Source: Solimonas soli DSM 21787 | Lineage (GTDB): Bacteria > Pseudomonadota > Gammaproteobacteria > Nevskiales > Nevskiaceae | Assembly (NCBI RefSeq): GCF_000474945.1 | Contig: NZ_KI440837.1 | Span: 297,779-361,778 of the forward strand | DNA: 64,000 nt | Direction: 5' to 3' | Part shown: piece by piece, positions 35,559 to 43,306 of the stretch | Position numbering within the stretch: the first letter of the stretch is position 1 | Layout of the letters: the number at the start of each line of letters is the position of its first letter | The notes under the pieces: model-generated | Database searches by the model: none | Told to the model about the DNA's origin: nothing | The model's input: only the letters and a program-made list of their open reading frames with translations | Translations under genes and position numbers: made by a program

Positions 35559-36752
35559 TTGAAATCCATACAGCTGCTGCTCGACGCGCTCGGCCACGGC
35601 TTTCACGCCGGCACCCTGCGCTTCGTCATCGACGGCGGAGACGTCTACACGCTCGGCGACGGCGAACCGGTCGCCACGCTGCATCTGCGCGATGCCGCGG
35701 TGCTGCGCGAAATCCTCCTCCGCCCGGCATTGAAGTTCGGCGAAACGTACATGGATCAAGGCTGGCAGCCGGAGGACGGCGACCTGCTGCGCGTGCTCGA
35801 GGTCGGCGTCAAGTTCGAAGAGGACCTCGATCACCGCATGCGCGGCCGCCGCGTGCGCGCGCTGCTGTCGCAGGTGCTCGAACTCAACAATCCGCTCGCC
35901 AGCCGTCACAACGTCGAGCATCACTACAATCTCGACGCCGACCTCTACCGGCGCTTTCTCGACGAGAGCATGTTCTATTCCTGCGCCTACTTCGCGCGGC
36001 CGGACATGACGCTCGAGGAAGCGCAGCAGGCCAAGTGTGCGCACATCGCGCGCAAGCTCGATCTCAGGCCCGGCGCGCGCGTGCTCGACATCGGATGCGG
36101 CTGGGGCGGCCTCGCCATACACCTCGCGCAGCACCACGACGCCCACGTCACCGGCATCACGCTGTCCAGCGAGCAGCTCGCCGTCGCGCAGCAGCGCATC
36201 GAGGCCCTCGGGCTCACTGACAAGATCGAATTCCGTCTCGAGGACTACCGCGATACCAACGGCACCTTCGACGCCATCGTCAGCGTCGGCATGTTCGAGC
36301 ACGTCGGGCGGCCGCAGTATTCGACCTTCTTCAAGGACGTCCACGAACTGCTGGCGCCCGACGGCACCGCGCTCCTGCACACCATCGGCCGCCTCACGCC
36401 GCCCGGCACCGGCAATCCGTGGATCCGCAAGTACATCTTCCCCGGCGGCTACATCCCCGCCGCCTCGGAGCTGTTCTCGACCATCGAACCGACCGGCCTG
36501 CTGGTTACCGATTTCGAGATCTGGCGCCTGCACTACGCCCTGACCCTGCGCGAGTGGAACCGCCGCTTCCAGGCGCAGCGCGCGCACTTCGCCGCGACGC
36601 TCGGCGAACGCTTCTGCCGCATGTGGGAGTTCTACCTGCTGGGCAGCGAAGCCGCTTTCCGCTGGGGCAATCTCTGCGTCTTCCACGTACAGATGACCCG
36701 CCGCCTGGAACGCCTGCCGCTGACGCGCAATTACCTGTACGCGAGACCGTAA
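35559..36752 (+). CDS. cfa: Cyclopropane-fatty-acyl-phospholipid synthase
   Basis: The 397-residue SAM-dependent enzyme adds a methylene bridge to unsaturated acyl chains in membrane lipids. The SAM motif is ARVLDIGCGWGGLAIHLAQH. CFA motifs include NNPLASRHNVEHHYNLDADL, SMFYSCAYF, SVGMFEHVGRPQY and IRKYIFPGGYIPAASELF. The N-terminal lipid-binding region is SCP2-like in position. The start is TTG at 35559-35561 with a good Shine-Dalgarno (GCGGAGG) five bases before it. Confidence 0.95.
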   Translation: MKSIQLLLDALGHGFHAGTLRFVIDGGDVYTLGDGEPVATLHLRDAAVLREILLRPALKFGETYMDQGWQPEDGDLLRVLEVGVKFEEDLDHRMRGRRVRALLSQVLELNNPLASRHNVEHHYNLDADLYRRFLDESMFYSCAYFARPDMTLEEAQQAKCAHIARKLDLRPGARVLDIGCGWGGLAIHLAQHHDAHVTGITLSSEQLAVAQQRIEALGLTDKIEFRLEDYRDTNGTFDAIVSVGMFEHVGRPQYSTFFKDVHELLAPDGTALLHTIGRLTPPGTGNPWIRKYIFPGGYIPAASELFSTIEPTGLLVTDFEIWRLHYALTLREWNRRFQAQRAHFAATLGERFCRMWEFYLLGSEAAFRWGNLCVFHVQMTRRLERLPLTRNYLYARP

Positions 36753-36759
36753 AGCCGCC

Positions 36760-36788
36760 TCGACGCGACGAACGGTTTTCCCTACAAT
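36760..36788 (+). promoter_or_regulatory. Promoter for tRNA-Met
   Basis: TCGACG (36760-36765) and TACAAT (36783-36788) have a 17 bp spacer. A GC-rich discriminator follows and the tRNA begins 14 bp after the -10. Confidence 0.7.
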
Positions 36789-36802
36789 GCGCGGCCCACC
36801 GT

Positions 36803-36879
36803 GGTGATGTAGCTCAGACGGTTAGAGCGCGGCACTCATAATGCTGAGGTCGGTGGTTCGATTCCACTCATCACCACCA
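36803..36879 (+). tRNA. tRNA-Met (CAU)
   Basis: The 77 nt cloverleaf has acceptor GGTGATG/CATCACC, discriminator A and encoded CCA. The D-arm is GCTCAGACGGTTAGAGC, the anticodon loop CTCATAA on stem CGGCA/TGCTG, and the T-arm GGTTCGATTCC. The first pair is G-C, so it is not an initiator. CAU could also mark a lysidine-modified tRNA-Ile2, but the acceptor stem lacks the C4/C5 run of the Escherichia coli form, so elongator Met is preferred. Confidence 0.88.
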
Positions 36880-36915
36880 TTTCCCCTTCCAAAGGCCGCC
36901 AGGGCCATCCAGATC

Positions 36916-36937
36916 ACCGCGCAATAGCGCGGTTTTT
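36916..36937 (+). terminator. Rho-independent terminator after tRNA-Met
   Basis: A 7 bp stem ACCGCGC/GCGCGGT with loop AATA is followed by TTTTTG. It lies 37 bp after the tRNA. Confidence 0.85.
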
Positions 36938-37209
36938 GCTGGTTTTCGATTTGCTGCCGCCGTCAAGGGCGCAGGGCGGTCGCCGCTTGCGGCGGGTACC
37001 AAGGCGGGTACTTTCGGGCGGGCGCGTCCCCGACGGGTAGCTGACATCGGCCTCGCGCAAACGGGCGTCTCCGGTTCCTCATCTTGGAGAGCCGATCAGA
37101 CACACGGGATTACCGCGAGTGGCGCATCAAGACCACGACCGGACCGACATTCGCGCGTTCCGCAACGGCCCGAGCGGGGGTGGCAAATCCCCCCCGCTCG
37201 GCCGTTCGC
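36938..37209. other. Gene-free stretch after tRNA-Met with GGCGGGTAC direct repeats
   Basis: No gene is supported between the tRNA terminator and znuD. It contains two exact copies of GGCGGGTAC (36991-36999 and 37003-37011), with weaker GGGCGGGCG and GACGGGTAG echoes at 37015-37040. tRNA 3' ends are common integration sites and such GGGTAC repeats resemble sequence found beside tyrosine integrases, so this may be a scar of a lost element. No integrase frame remains. Confidence 0.4.
37164..37206. repeat. Long inverted repeat downstream of the znuD-like gene
   Basis: The arms AACGGCCCGAGCGGGGG (37164-37180) and CCCCCGCTCGGCCGTT (37191-37206) pair over 16 bp with one bulged C and a ten-base loop. 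It begins four bp past the znuD stop (minus strand). There is no T-run on either side, so it may be a processed 3' hairpin or a weak terminator. Confidence 0.7.
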
Positions 37210-39252
37210 TCAGAACGACGCCTGGACCAGCAGGCGGATGTCGCGTCCCGGCATTTCAACGTCGTCCTTGTTGAGCGCCACGGCATCGCGCTGCACGGAG
37301 TTCGTCAAGTTATGCCCGACCACCGCGAACTGCAGGCCCGGCGTGCCCATGAAGGGATGCCAACCCAGCGAAGCGTCCAGCGATGTGAACGCCTTCGTAT
37401 CGGTTTCGGCCGTCGCCGTATCGTGCTGCGCACCGGAGTATTTGACGAAGACATCGGCATTGAACACATCGCGCTCCCAGCTGAGGCCACCACCAAGGTG
37501 ATAAGGCGGTATGCGCGGCACGTTGCCGCCGTGATCGAGCGTCGCACGCACATAGTCGGCGAGCGCGTCGGCCCCCAGCGTTCCGGCGCGGCCGCGATAC
37601 AGCGCCACGCTGCCTTTCAGCTCGGCGCCGCGGAACGTCGCGTCAAGCTGCGTGTAGTTGAGTTCGCGCAACTCACCGTCGCTGTCCATGCTGCACACGC
37701 CGTCGTCGTCGCAGTACGCGCCGGTCAGGTCTCCGTAGATATAGTTCTGGAATTTCGCGGCCCACACCGAGCCTTCGACTTTCACGCCATCGGCGCGGAA
37801 GCGAACGGTGCCTTCCAGTGAGTTCGAACGCTCGATATCGAGCGACGGATCGCCGGTCTCGAAAGTCCCCGGGCCATCGTGGGGGCCGCGCGCGAACAGC
37901 TCGGTCTGCGCCGGTGCGCGGCCGGTGCTCGACAGCGTCAGGCCGAAGCGCAGCGCCGAGGATGCATCGAATACCAATCCCAGCGAGCCGCTGAGGGGCG
38001 TGAAATTTCTCGTCGTCGGCACCTCGGATGCCGGCGTTCCGTCGATCTGCACCTGCTCGGCGCGAACACCGGCCTGCAGGCGCAGCACGTCGCTGAGCGG
38101 CGCTTCGGAGAACGCGAACGCGGCATAGGACTTCGTCGACGTCGGCAGCAGATAGTCATTGCCTTCGCCGAGCGCCGAGAAATCGCGATGCTGGATCTGT
38201 ACGCCCACGGCCGAACGCGAGAGGGGGCCGATCGCGCCGAACAAGGCCTCCGCACGGGAATCCCATTCGTCATCGCGGAACGTCGACGCCGCCTCGCCGG
38301 TTGCAGGATCAATTTCGCTGTGCTTGTAGTCGGCGTGGCCGCCGTCGACCGTCAGCGTTTCGAGCGGACCTGCACCGATCGCGAACGACGAACGCAGCAG
38401 CTCCTTGGTCTGATGCATGTCGATATAGGTGTCGTCGCTCGGAATGCCGTATTTCGCGCCGTAGTGAATGACGGCACCGCCGATATGGCTGGCGTTGTCG
38501 TCGCCGAAGAAGTACGAGCCGCCACCCGATACGCCGTCGCCACGGAAGAATGAATTGTCCTGTGTCCCATGCGGAATGTCGTAGTCGTCGGCATGGCGGC
38601 CGAAGCCGTCGGCGTGCAGGGCGAGCTGCCCGATCCGTCCATCGATTTCACCGCTTCCCTGCCGCGTATCGGCGGCGCTGCCATAGCTGCCCGTCACTTC
38701 ACCGCTGATCGGCGCATCCGGAAGAACCAGCGGAACGCGATTGTTGATGGCGTTGACGACGCCGCCGATCGCCTGGCTACCGTAGCGCAGCGTCCCCGCC
38801 CCGCGGACCACCTCGATGCGATCGGCGGCAAGAGGGTCGATCGGCACGCCGTGGTCGGGACCGACGTCGGAGACGTCGAAGCTGCCGATGCCGTCTTCCA
38901 GGACACGCACGCGATTGGCGTCGAAGCCGCGGATCACCGGCCGGCTCGCGCCGGACGCGAAGCCGGTTCCGGTGACGCCGGGCACCCGCGACAGCGCGTC
39001 GGAAAGCTGGGAACCGCCCGACAGCAGAATCTGCTGCCGGTTCACGCTGTCGACGACCGTCGAAAGCGCATCGGGATCGTTGGTCAGCGGCGAACCCGTG
39101 ACGACAACGGTCGACGGCTCGGCCGAAGACCGGCCGGCATCGGCGGCCGTGGCGGCTTCATCCGGCTGATCGGCATAGACCGGCGCACCGGCGAGAAACA
39201 AGGCAAGGCAAGACACCGCGCGCAAGGGGCGCGGACGAAAAAGGCGAGGCAT
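37210..39252 (-). CDS. znuD: TonB-dependent receptor, ZnuD-like (zinc/haem uptake)
   Basis: The 680-residue outer-membrane receptor has a signal peptide (MPRLFRPRPLRAVSCLALFL). The plug contains SQLSDALSRVPGVTGTGFAS, RPVIRGFDANRVRVLEDGIG and ADRIEVVRGAGTLRYGSQAI; the 22-strand barrel ends DIRLLVQASF. This plug resembles ZnuD, the zinc receptor. An Asp/Cys loop (AYCDDDGVCSMDSDGE) may bind metal. ATG at 39250-39252 has GGAG six bases upstream. It follows the DUF2946 gene and zur on the same strand, which supports zinc; substrate identity is not proven. Confidence 0.85.
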   Translation of the reverse strand: MPRLFRPRPLRAVSCLALFLAGAPVYADQPDEAATAADAGRSSAEPSTVVVTGSPLTNDPDALSTVVDSVNRQQILLSGGSQLSDALSRVPGVTGTGFASGASRPVIRGFDANRVRVLEDGIGSFDVSDVGPDHGVPIDPLAADRIEVVRGAGTLRYGSQAIGGVVNAINNRVPLVLPDAPISGEVTGSYGSAADTRQGSGEIDGRIGQLALHADGFGRHADDYDIPHGTQDNSFFRGDGVSGGGSYFFGDDNASHIGGAVIHYGAKYGIPSDDTYIDMHQTKELLRSSFAIGAGPLETLTVDGGHADYKHSEIDPATGEAASTFRDDEWDSRAEALFGAIGPLSRSAVGVQIQHRDFSALGEGNDYLLPTSTKSYAAFAFSEAPLSDVLRLQAGVRAEQVQIDGTPASEVPTTRNFTPLSGSLGLVFDASSALRFGLTLSSTGRAPAQTELFARGPHDGPGTFETGDPSLDIERSNSLEGTVRFRADGVKVEGSVWAAKFQNYIYGDLTGAYCDDDGVCSMDSDGELRELNYTQLDATFRGAELKGSVALYRGRAGTLGADALADYVRATLDHGGNVPRIPPYHLGGGLSWERDVFNADVFVKYSGAQHDTATAETDTKAFTSLDASLGWHPFMGTPGLQFAVVGHNLTNSVQRDAVALNKDDVEMPGRDIRLLVQASF

Positions 39253-39308
39253 AGAAGACTCCGGGGAAAATGAACTGCAGCCGATCCTGCGACCGGTGGT
39301 GACGAGGC

Positions 39309-39620
39309 TCAGATCCGGAGTGATTGCGGCGGACCGCGAATGGGATGTCGGCGGTGCGGAAGCGCCGAAACAGCCTCGACGAACGGCAGCGATGCGCCTG
39401 GCGGCGCAGCGATTCCGAACGACAGCAACGGCATCTCGACAGGCAGCGCGCCGCCGTCGACATGGTCCAGGCACAGGGGACAGACGTCTTCATCTGCAGC
39501 CGGCACTTGCCAGTGCAGTGCATCGTGTGCGGCCGCACCGACGCGACCGACCACCAAAAAGGCGACGAGCAGCCAGACGGCCCGGTTCTCGCGAAGTCGC
39601 TCGAGCAATGGCCGGGTCAT
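39309..39620 (-). CDS. DUF2946-like membrane-anchored protein with CPLCxDH motif
   Basis: The 103-residue protein has an N-terminal helix (AVWLLVAFLVVGRVGAAAHD) and a conserved-looking metal motif EDVCPLCLDHVDGG. A His/Pro-rich tail follows. Small DUF2946 proteins with Cys/His motifs often sit in metal clusters and are thought to be periplasmic. It lies between zur and the ZnuD-like receptor in one transcription direction. ATG 39618-39620 is preferred over the adjacent TTG. Function is unknown. Confidence 0.72.
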   Translation of the reverse strand: MTRPLLERLRENRAVWLLVAFLVVGRVGAAAHDALHWQVPAADEDVCPLCLDHVDGGALPVEMPLLSFGIAAPPGASLPFVEAVSALPHRRHPIRGPPQSLRI

Positions 39621-39669
39621 CAAGGCGATGTGAACGCCAACCGTAGTCCGCAGAGCGTCGGCAGAAGAC

Positions 39670-40155
39670 TCAGCTCTTGGCCGAGCAGTCCGAGCACACC
39701 CCTTCGATCTCGACGACCTGCCGGCTCGGCTGGAATTGACGCTGGTTGGCTTCGCGATCGATCAGCTTCGCGAGCTTGTCGGTCGCCACTTCTTCCGTGC
39801 TGCCGCAATCGGTGCACAACAGATAGAGGCTCTGATGTGTCTCGTCGGGATGTTCGCAGGCGACGAAGCTGTGTGCCGTCTCGAGCTTGTGCACGAGACC
39901 GCTTTCGACGAGAAAGTCCAGGGCGCGATAGACGGTCAGCGGCGCCAGCTGGCGCTTCTGCTGCGCCTGCATCAGCTCGAGCAACTGGTAGGCACTCAGG
40001 GGGCGCCGCTGGCGCAGCATGATGGAATAAACGTCGCGACGGATCGGCGTGAAACGCATGCCTCGCGCTTCGCACAACTCCGCGGCGTGCTGAACGGCCC
40101 TGGCGACGACCGTCGCCCCGGCATGCTTCGCCGCCGCACTCGCTTTTGCCGCCAT
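39670..40155 (-). CDS. zur: Zinc uptake regulator Zur (Fur family)
   Basis: The 161-residue repressor has the winged-helix region MRFTPIRRDVYSIMLRQRRP with PLTVYRALDFLVESGLVHKL. The structural zinc site has two CxxC pairs (C114/C117 and C154/C157). The segment SFVACEHPDETHQSLYLLC, with Cys100 and nearby His, fits the Zur regulatory site rather than Fur or PerR. The ATG at 40153-40155 has a clear GGAGG upstream and is preferred to a GTG 18 bases earlier. Divergent from the zinc ABC operon, it likely controls both Zur-box operons here. Confidence 0.9.
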   Translation of the reverse strand: MAAKASAAAKHAGATVVARAVQHAAELCEARGMRFTPIRRDVYSIMLRQRRPLSAYQLLELMQAQQKRQLAPLTVYRALDFLVESGLVHKLETAHSFVACEHPDETHQSLYLLCTDCGSTEEVATDKLAKLIDREANQRQFQPSRQVVEIEGVCSDCSAKS

Positions 40156-40411
40156 CGCTCGCCTCCACCTCACCCATCGGTAGCCACCATTATCGAATGT
40201 ACGGCGTGCCGATGCGAGTCGCGCCGATGCGGGTGACCGCCGGCATCGTCGCGCCGATCAAGCTCAGCCCCGCCCGGCCGCCGCGGCCCCTGCGCGCCGC
40301 CGCGCGAAGACGCGGCCCGGACAACGGCACGCTGCCGGCGGCGGTGCGAGTGGACAAGCGATCTGGCGGCGACATTGAACTTTCACGCGTTGGATTCTGT
40401 CAGCACCGTCA

Positions 40412-40426
40412 TGTTACGTTATTACA
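40412..40426 (+). promoter_or_regulatory. Zur-box-like dyad before the ABC/SPFH/P-type ATPase operon
   Basis: TGTTACGTTATTACA matches 12 of 15 positions of the dyad before zigA (52335-52349) and fits the Zur consensus form TGTTAn...nTAACA. It lies 22 bp before the ATG at 40449, in an AT-rich island, where bound Zur would block transcription. Confidence 0.7.
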
Positions 40427-40448
40427 TAGCAACCCTGCGACGTCCATC

Positions 40449-41087
40449 ATGCTGAGTCTGCGCGCCGTGCGCCATCGCTACGGGAACCGTCCGGTTCTCG
40501 ATCTTGATCATCTTGAACTCGGCGCCGGCGAGCAGGCGCTCGTGCTCGGCCCTTCCGGCAGCGGCAAGACCACGCTGCTGCATGTCGCCACGGCGCTGCT
40601 GCGGCCGAGCGAAGGCGAGGTGCGGCTCGATGGGCAGGTACTGTCGGCGCTCGATGCGCGCCAGCTCGACGCTTTCCGTGGCCGCCATGTCGGCATCGTC
40701 TTCCAGCGGCTCCATCTGATCGGCTCGCTCACCGTGCTGCAGAATCTGCTCGCCGCGCAATACGGCGCCGGCCTGCCGGTCGATGCCCGGCGCGCGCGCG
40801 CCGCGCTCGATGCGCTGGGCATCGGCGCGCTCGCCGGGATGCTGCCGGGACAGCTGAGCCAGGGGCAGGCACAGCGCACCGCCGTCGCGCGGGCCATCGT
40901 CAACAGACCACGGCTCCTGGTGGCCGACGAACCGACGGCAAGCCTCGACGACGGCAATGCCGACGCCGTGCTCGCCCTGCTGCAGGAACACGCGCGGGCC
41001 TGCGAGGCGGTGCTGCTGATCGCCACGCATGACGGCCGCGCCAAGGCGCGCATCGCACGCCATGTCACGCTGGCGGCGGCGGCATGA
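40449..41087 (+). CDS. MacB/LolD-type ABC transporter ATP-binding protein
   Basis: The 212-residue ATPase has Walker A VLGPSGSGKTTLLHVATAL, a Q-loop (GIVFQRLHLIGSLTVLQNLL), signature LSQGQAQRTAVARAIV, Walker B LLVADEPTASLD and H-loop THD. It belongs with MacB/LolD-like importers or extruders, not ZnuC. With the next two genes it matches the layout of Zur-controlled MacB-like systems known in Pseudomonas. ATG 40449 lies right after the Zur box, and its stop overlaps the permease start (ATGA). Confidence 0.9.
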   Translation: MLSLRAVRHRYGNRPVLDLDHLELGAGEQALVLGPSGSGKTTLLHVATALLRPSEGEVRLDGQVLSALDARQLDAFRGRHVGIVFQRLHLIGSLTVLQNLLAAQYGAGLPVDARRARAALDALGIGALAGMLPGQLSQGQAQRTAVARAIVNRPRLLVADEPTASLDDGNADAVLALLQEHARACEAVLLIATHDGRAKARIARHVTLAAAA

Positions 41088-42328
41088 ATCTCTGGACGCT
41101 TGCGCTCGCCGATCTGCGCCGGCATCGCCTCAGCAACAGCCTGCATCTGCTGCTGATGGCGCTCGGCGTGGCGCTGATCGCCGCCCTGCTGCTGCTGGCG
41201 AGCCAGATCGCCGGCCGCTTCACCCGCGACGCCAGGGACGTCGACCTCGTGCTCGGCGCCAAGGGAAGCCCCTTGCAGCTGATCCTGTCAACGGTCTATC
41301 ACCTCGATATCCCGACCGGCAACATTCCGCTCGACGAAGCCCGGCGCTGGGGCTCGAACGCCATGGTGGCCAGCGCCATTCCCCTGTCGCTCGGCGACAA
41401 TGTGCGCGGCTTTCGCATCGTCGGCACCACGCCGGCGATGATCGAACGCTACGACGCCCGCCTGGCCTCCGGCCGCGTCTGGAAGGCGCCGATGGAAGCG
41501 GTGATCGGTGCCGACGTGGCGCAGGCCGGGCTCAAGGACGGCGCCAACTTTGTCGGCGCGCACGGACTCACCGCCGGCGGACACGCGCATGCCGATCATC
41601 CGTACCACGTCGTCGGCGTGCTGGCGCCGACGCACACGGTGCTCGACCGCCTGGTCCTCACCAGCCTGGAAAGCGTCTGGGAAATTCATGCCGCCCACCA
41701 TCACCACGATGACGGCGATCACGACGACGATGACGATGACGATGATGAAGGGGCGGCCGGCGCCGACGGCTATCAGCCCCGGCAGGAGATCACCGCGCTG
41801 CTGCTGAAGTACCGCACGCCGCTCGCCGCGGTGTCGCTGCCGCGCATGATCAACATGCAGTCGAAGCTGCAGGCCGCTTCGCCGGCCTTCGAGACGGCGC
41901 GGCTGATGCAACTGATGGGCCTCGGCTTCGCGACGCTCAAGGCACTGGCCGGCGTGCTGATCGCGGCGGCGACGCTGTCGGTCTTCATCGCGCTCTACAC
42001 GGCGATGGAGGCACGCCAGTACGATCTCGCCGTCCTGCGCAGCTTTGGCGCTTCGCGGTGGAAGCTCGTCGCCCTGCTGTGGCTGCAGGCGATGCTGCTG
42101 AGCGGTGCCGGCGCCTTGCTCGGTCTCGCGCTCGGCCATGCCGCGGTCGAGGCGCTCGGCCTGCTGTCGCCGAAGGCGAGCGGCATCAAGCTCACGGGTC
42201 TCACGGCGGCACCGGACGAGGCGTGGCTGCTCGTGCTGCCGCTGCTGGTCGGGACGCTGGCGGCGCTGCTGCCGGCCTGGCGCGCCTATCGCAATGATCC
42301 GGCCGTGACGCTGGCGCAGGCCCATTGA
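41084..42328 (+). CDS. FtsX/MacB-type permease with His/Asp-rich loop
   Basis: The 414-residue permease has one N-terminal helix (HLLLMALGVALIAALLLLAS), a large periplasmic domain and three C-terminal helices (around 285-400, ending ALLPAWRAYRNDPAVTLAQA). Residues 202-222 form an extraordinary metal-binding stretch: H202, H205-H208, H213 and ten aspartates, including eight in a row, in the periplasmic part. This suggests capture or sensing of zinc. Fused in frame to the ATPase by an ATGA overlap. Transport direction and substrate are inferred from context. Confidence 0.87.
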   Translation: MNLWTLALADLRRHRLSNSLHLLLMALGVALIAALLLLASQIAGRFTRDARDVDLVLGAKGSPLQLILSTVYHLDIPTGNIPLDEARRWGSNAMVASAIPLSLGDNVRGFRIVGTTPAMIERYDARLASGRVWKAPMEAVIGADVAQAGLKDGANFVGAHGLTAGGHAHADHPYHVVGVLAPTHTVLDRLVLTSLESVWEIHAAHHHHDDGDHDDDDDDDDEGAAGADGYQPRQEITALLLKYRTPLAAVSLPRMINMQSKLQAASPAFETARLMQLMGLGFATLKALAGVLIAAATLSVFIALYTAMEARQYDLAVLRSFGASRWKLVALLWLQAMLLSGAGALLGLALGHAAVEALGLLSPKASGIKLTGLTAAPDEAWLLVLPLLVGTLAALLPAWRAYRNDPAVTLAQAH

Positions 42329-43299
42329 TGCCATCCATCCGCATCACCATCTGCATGCTCGCCCTGGCGGTGGCGGCCTGCGGCCGCCCGGACGCCCCGG
42401 CGCCGGATGACACGGCCACGGCGGCGGCGAACGCGGCGCCGCCCTCTGCCGCATCCGTGCCCGAAGAAGACACGTCGACGACCGACAGCACGACGCCGGC
42501 GGCCGCCAATGCAGCGGACGAATCATCGGCGCCGTCGGCGAAGCGGCCGATGGTGCGCTACGAGAACGGCAAGCTCGTCGAGGATCATTCGCCTCCGGTC
42601 CTCGAGATCACCTCCGAGTTCGAAGATCGCAAGCACGGCAAGCTCGCCGTGCCGGCCTTTCCGGGCGATGTCGTCTATCTCTGGGCAACGCTGCAGAGCG
42701 AGGCGGGCACGCCGCTCAAGGGCGTCGCGGTGAAGGTCGAATCGAAACTCGGCAACAGCCATCTGCTGATGGCCGATCACACGGACGAGAACGGCGGCAT
42801 CGAATTCCATTTGATCGCCGACCGCCTCGGCGAAGACCTCATCACCGTCAGCGGCGCCGGCATACAGCGCGACTTCTACCTCGAAGTCACGGCGCCTACG
42901 CGCGACCAATGGCTGAGCGGGCTCGACCTCAAGGGCACGACGTCCTGGAACCTGCTGATGTCGGCGCGGCTCGACGTGCAGCGCGATTCGGTGGCGGCGA
43001 CCTTCTCGCCGCCGCTGCAGGCGCTCGACCGCAAGACCGTGCGCATCGCCGGATTCATGTTGCCGCTCGGCCTGGACGAAAAGCAGACGCACTTCCTGCT
43101 CTCGGCGAATCCGCCCAGCTGTTTCTTTCACCCGCCCGGCGGCCCGGCCACGGCGATGGAAGTGTTCGCCGAGCGCGGCGTGACGATGACCGATGCGCCG
43201 ATCGTGCTCGAGGGACGCTTCGAGCTCAGCACCAAGGACGCCGGCGGCATTCTCTATCGCCTGAAAGCGGCGCGCCTGGTTTCGACCATCAAGAGCTGA
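42328..43299 (+). CDS. DUF3299 periplasmic lipoprotein
   Basis: The 323-residue protein has a lipobox (ITICMLALAVAACGRPD, Cys18) and an Ala/Thr/Ser-rich linker. An Ig-like domain follows (PAFPGDVVYLWATLQSEAGT to GAGIQRDFYLEVTAP). The C-terminal DUF3299 domain (about 200-323) has VRIAGFMLPLGLDEKQTHFL and the cysteine site NPPSCFFHPPGGPATAMEVF. ATG 42328 overlaps the permease stop (TGATG). In comparable clusters such proteins are proposed as the zinc-binding partner of the ABC transporter. Function is otherwise unknown. Confidence 0.85.
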   Translation: MPSIRITICMLALAVAACGRPDAPAPDDTATAAANAAPPSAASVPEEDTSTTDSTTPAAANAADESSAPSAKRPMVRYENGKLVEDHSPPVLEITSEFEDRKHGKLAVPAFPGDVVYLWATLQSEAGTPLKGVAVKVESKLGNSHLLMADHTDENGGIEFHLIADRLGEDLITVSGAGIQRDFYLEVTAPTRDQWLSGLDLKGTTSWNLLMSARLDVQRDSVAATFSPPLQALDRKTVRIAGFMLPLGLDEKQTHFLLSANPPSCFFHPPGGPATAMEVFAERGVTMTDAPIVLEGRFELSTKDAGGILYRLKAARLVSTIKS

Positions 43300-43306
43300 T
43301 CCGCCC

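Noticed and set aside
36803..36879. tRNA-Ile2 (lysidine-type CAU)
   Set aside because: The anticodon alone is compatible, but the GGTGATG acceptor stem differs from the C-rich Ile2 acceptor of model species. Elongator Met is simpler.
40156..40411. Zur box in the zur promoter
   Set aside because: A GATAAT-like -10 is present near 40190, but no TGTTAn-type dyad was found between zur and the site at 40412.
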